From the NCBI RefSeq assembly GCF_017875275.1, contig NZ_JAGGML010000001.1, positions 2,935,001 to 2,999,000 of the forward strand: 64,000 nt of DNA, read 5' to 3'. How positions within the stretch are numbered: position 1 is the first letter of the stretch; every line of letters starts with the position of its first letter. Below, piece after piece: positions 63,138-64,000 of this stretch. The stretch comes from Xanthobacter flavus. Its GTDB lineage: Bacteria; Pseudomonadota; Alphaproteobacteria; Rhizobiales; Xanthobacteraceae. A model generated the notes under the pieces. It was not told where the DNA came from, did no database searches, and worked only from the letters and a program-made list of their open reading frames with translations. The position numbers and the translations under genes were made by a program.

Positions 63138-64000
63138 ATGGATCTCAGGCAGATGCAGTATTTCCTGTGCCTCGCGGAGACCGGCAACGTCACCCGGGCG
63201 GCCCGCCAGCTCAACATCGTGCAGCCGGCGCTCAGCATGCAGATCGCCAAGCTCGAGGCGGAGTTCGGCAAGAAGCTCTTTGACCGCACCGCCCACGGCG
63301 TTTCCACCACGCCGGCGGGGGAGGCGCTGGCGCGGCTCATCTCGCCCATTGTGCGGGACGTGGAGCACGCCATGCAGGAGATGGCCCGGCTCGACGGGCG
63401 GGTGTCCGGCCGGGTGGTGGTGGGGCTCATCACCTCGGTGGCGCAGAGCACGCTGGCAAACTCTTCGGCCACGGTCGCCGCGCGTTACCCGGACGTGGAA
63501 TTCTCCGCCTGCGAGGGCTACACCGAGACCATGATGGACTGGGTGACGACCGGCCAGCTCGACCTCGCCATCATCAATGTTCCACGGCAGAAAAGGGGGC
63601 TCGCGTCCCAGCACATTCTCGACGAAGAGATGGTGTTCGCCACGCGCACCGATTCCCCCATCAATGTGCCGGAAGGCCTCGGCTTTGCCGATCTTGGCGG
63701 GCTCGATCTGGTGCTGCCGTCCAAGCGCCACGGCCTGCGGGCGATCCTTGAGGCGCAGGCGGCGGAGGCCGGCATCGAGCTGAAGCCGCGCATCGAGATC
63801 GACACGCTCTCCGCCATCTGCGAGGTGGTGGCGACGACGGACCTCGCCACCGTGCTGCCCACCATCGCCTTGCATCAGATGCTTGCGGCCGGACGGGTGC
63901 GCGGGCATCGCTTCGCCGCCCCGCTCACGCGGTCCATCGCCGTGGTGCACCACCCGCGCCGGGCCATCTCGGCGGCGGCCCATGCGGTGGTGGAGGTGAT
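63138..64000 (+). CDS. LysR-type regulator, 3' end outside the window
   Basis: The N-terminal HTH is clear: MDLRQMQYFLCLAETGNVTR then AARQLNIVQPALSMQIAKLE. The effector-binding domain follows (GRVVVGLITSVAQSTLANS, LDLAIINVPRQ, VLPTIALHQML). About 287 codons are present and the frame is open to the last base, so only the C-terminal end is missing. It is divergent from ubiX and likely senses a furan acid or another pathway compound. Confidence 0.93.
   Translation, partial: MDLRQMQYFLCLAETGNVTRAARQLNIVQPALSMQIAKLEAEFGKKLFDRTAHGVSTTPAGEALARLISPIVRDVEHAMQEMARLDGRVSGRVVVGLITSVAQSTLANSSATVAARYPDVEFSACEGYTETMMDWVTTGQLDLAIINVPRQKRGLASQHILDEEMVFATRTDSPINVPEGLGFADLGGLDLVLPSKRHGLRAILEAQAAEAGIELKPRIEIDTLSAICEVVATTDLATVLPTIALHQMLAAGRVRGHRFAAPLTRSIAVVHHPRRAISAAAHAVVEV

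Overview
This is a high-GC (about two thirds G+C) chromosomal segment of an alphaproteobacterium. Gene content and protein character (an addA-trxA neighbourhood, a DUF2200 gene, a MutM zinc finger with C-x4-C spacing, rhizobial-type regulators) suggest Rhizobiales, perhaps Xanthobacteraceae such as Xanthobacter or Azorhizobium. The genus is an inference. Three kinds of DNA are visible.

(1) Core chromosome, 1-10664: the 3' part of addA, trxA, truA, fmt, def, rmuC, a DUF2200 gene, mutM, an enoyl-CoA hydratase and an intact tRNA-Leu(CAG). A small 77-codon gene with a GTG start is squeezed between truA and fmt.

(2) Two integrative islands in tandem at the tRNA-Leu 3' end, about 10666-36316. The last 17-18 bp of the tRNA gene (plus the following T) occur three times, at 10648, 24471 and 36300. 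They bound island 1 (about 13.8 kb) and island 2 (about 11.8 kb). Each island has its own tyrosine recombinase at its left end. Island 1 carries a type I restriction-modification operon (hsdM, a 128-codon accessory gene, hsdS, hsdR), a stand-alone GIY-YIG protein, and a phage-like cassette (serine recombinase, small membrane protein, 53-aa protein, Rha regulator). It also holds a non-coding stretch with two 193-bp copies of a hairpin-rich element that shows a compensatory base-pair change. Island 2 carries AlpA-like and HTH/zinc-ribbon regulators, a second tyrosine recombinase, and a compact four-gene operon: a large class I DNA methyltransferase, a PD-(D/E)XK nuclease, a DEAD/DEAH helicase and a GIY-YIG nuclease. 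That operon is the best candidate here for a poorly described defence system.

(3) Chromosome again, 36317-64000. First come a LuxR regulator, a DUF1269 protein, a GlxA-like regulator divergent from a cysteine hydrolase, a nitroreductase and a TonB-dependent receptor with a structured leader. Then 43.8-64 kb encodes what reads as a full furan (HMF, furfural, 2-furoate) catabolic locus: a GMC oxidoreductase (hmfH-like), an aldehyde dehydrogenase, a thiamine-diphosphate enzyme, an MFS carrier, hmfE-, hmfD-, hmfC-, hmfB- and hmfA-like genes, an AraC regulator, an ABC importer, hmfF/hmfG-like UbiD and UbiX genes, and a divergent LysR gene with a textbook operator. In the proposed route HMF is oxidised to 2,5-furandicarboxylate and decarboxylated by UbiD with UbiX-made prenyl-FMN to furoate. 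Furoate is activated to furoyl-CoA, hydroxylated by the molybdenum enzyme and hydrolysed to 2-oxoglutarate. The furan assignment rests on the gene set compared with the published hmf cluster of Cupriavidus basilensis, recalled and not searched.
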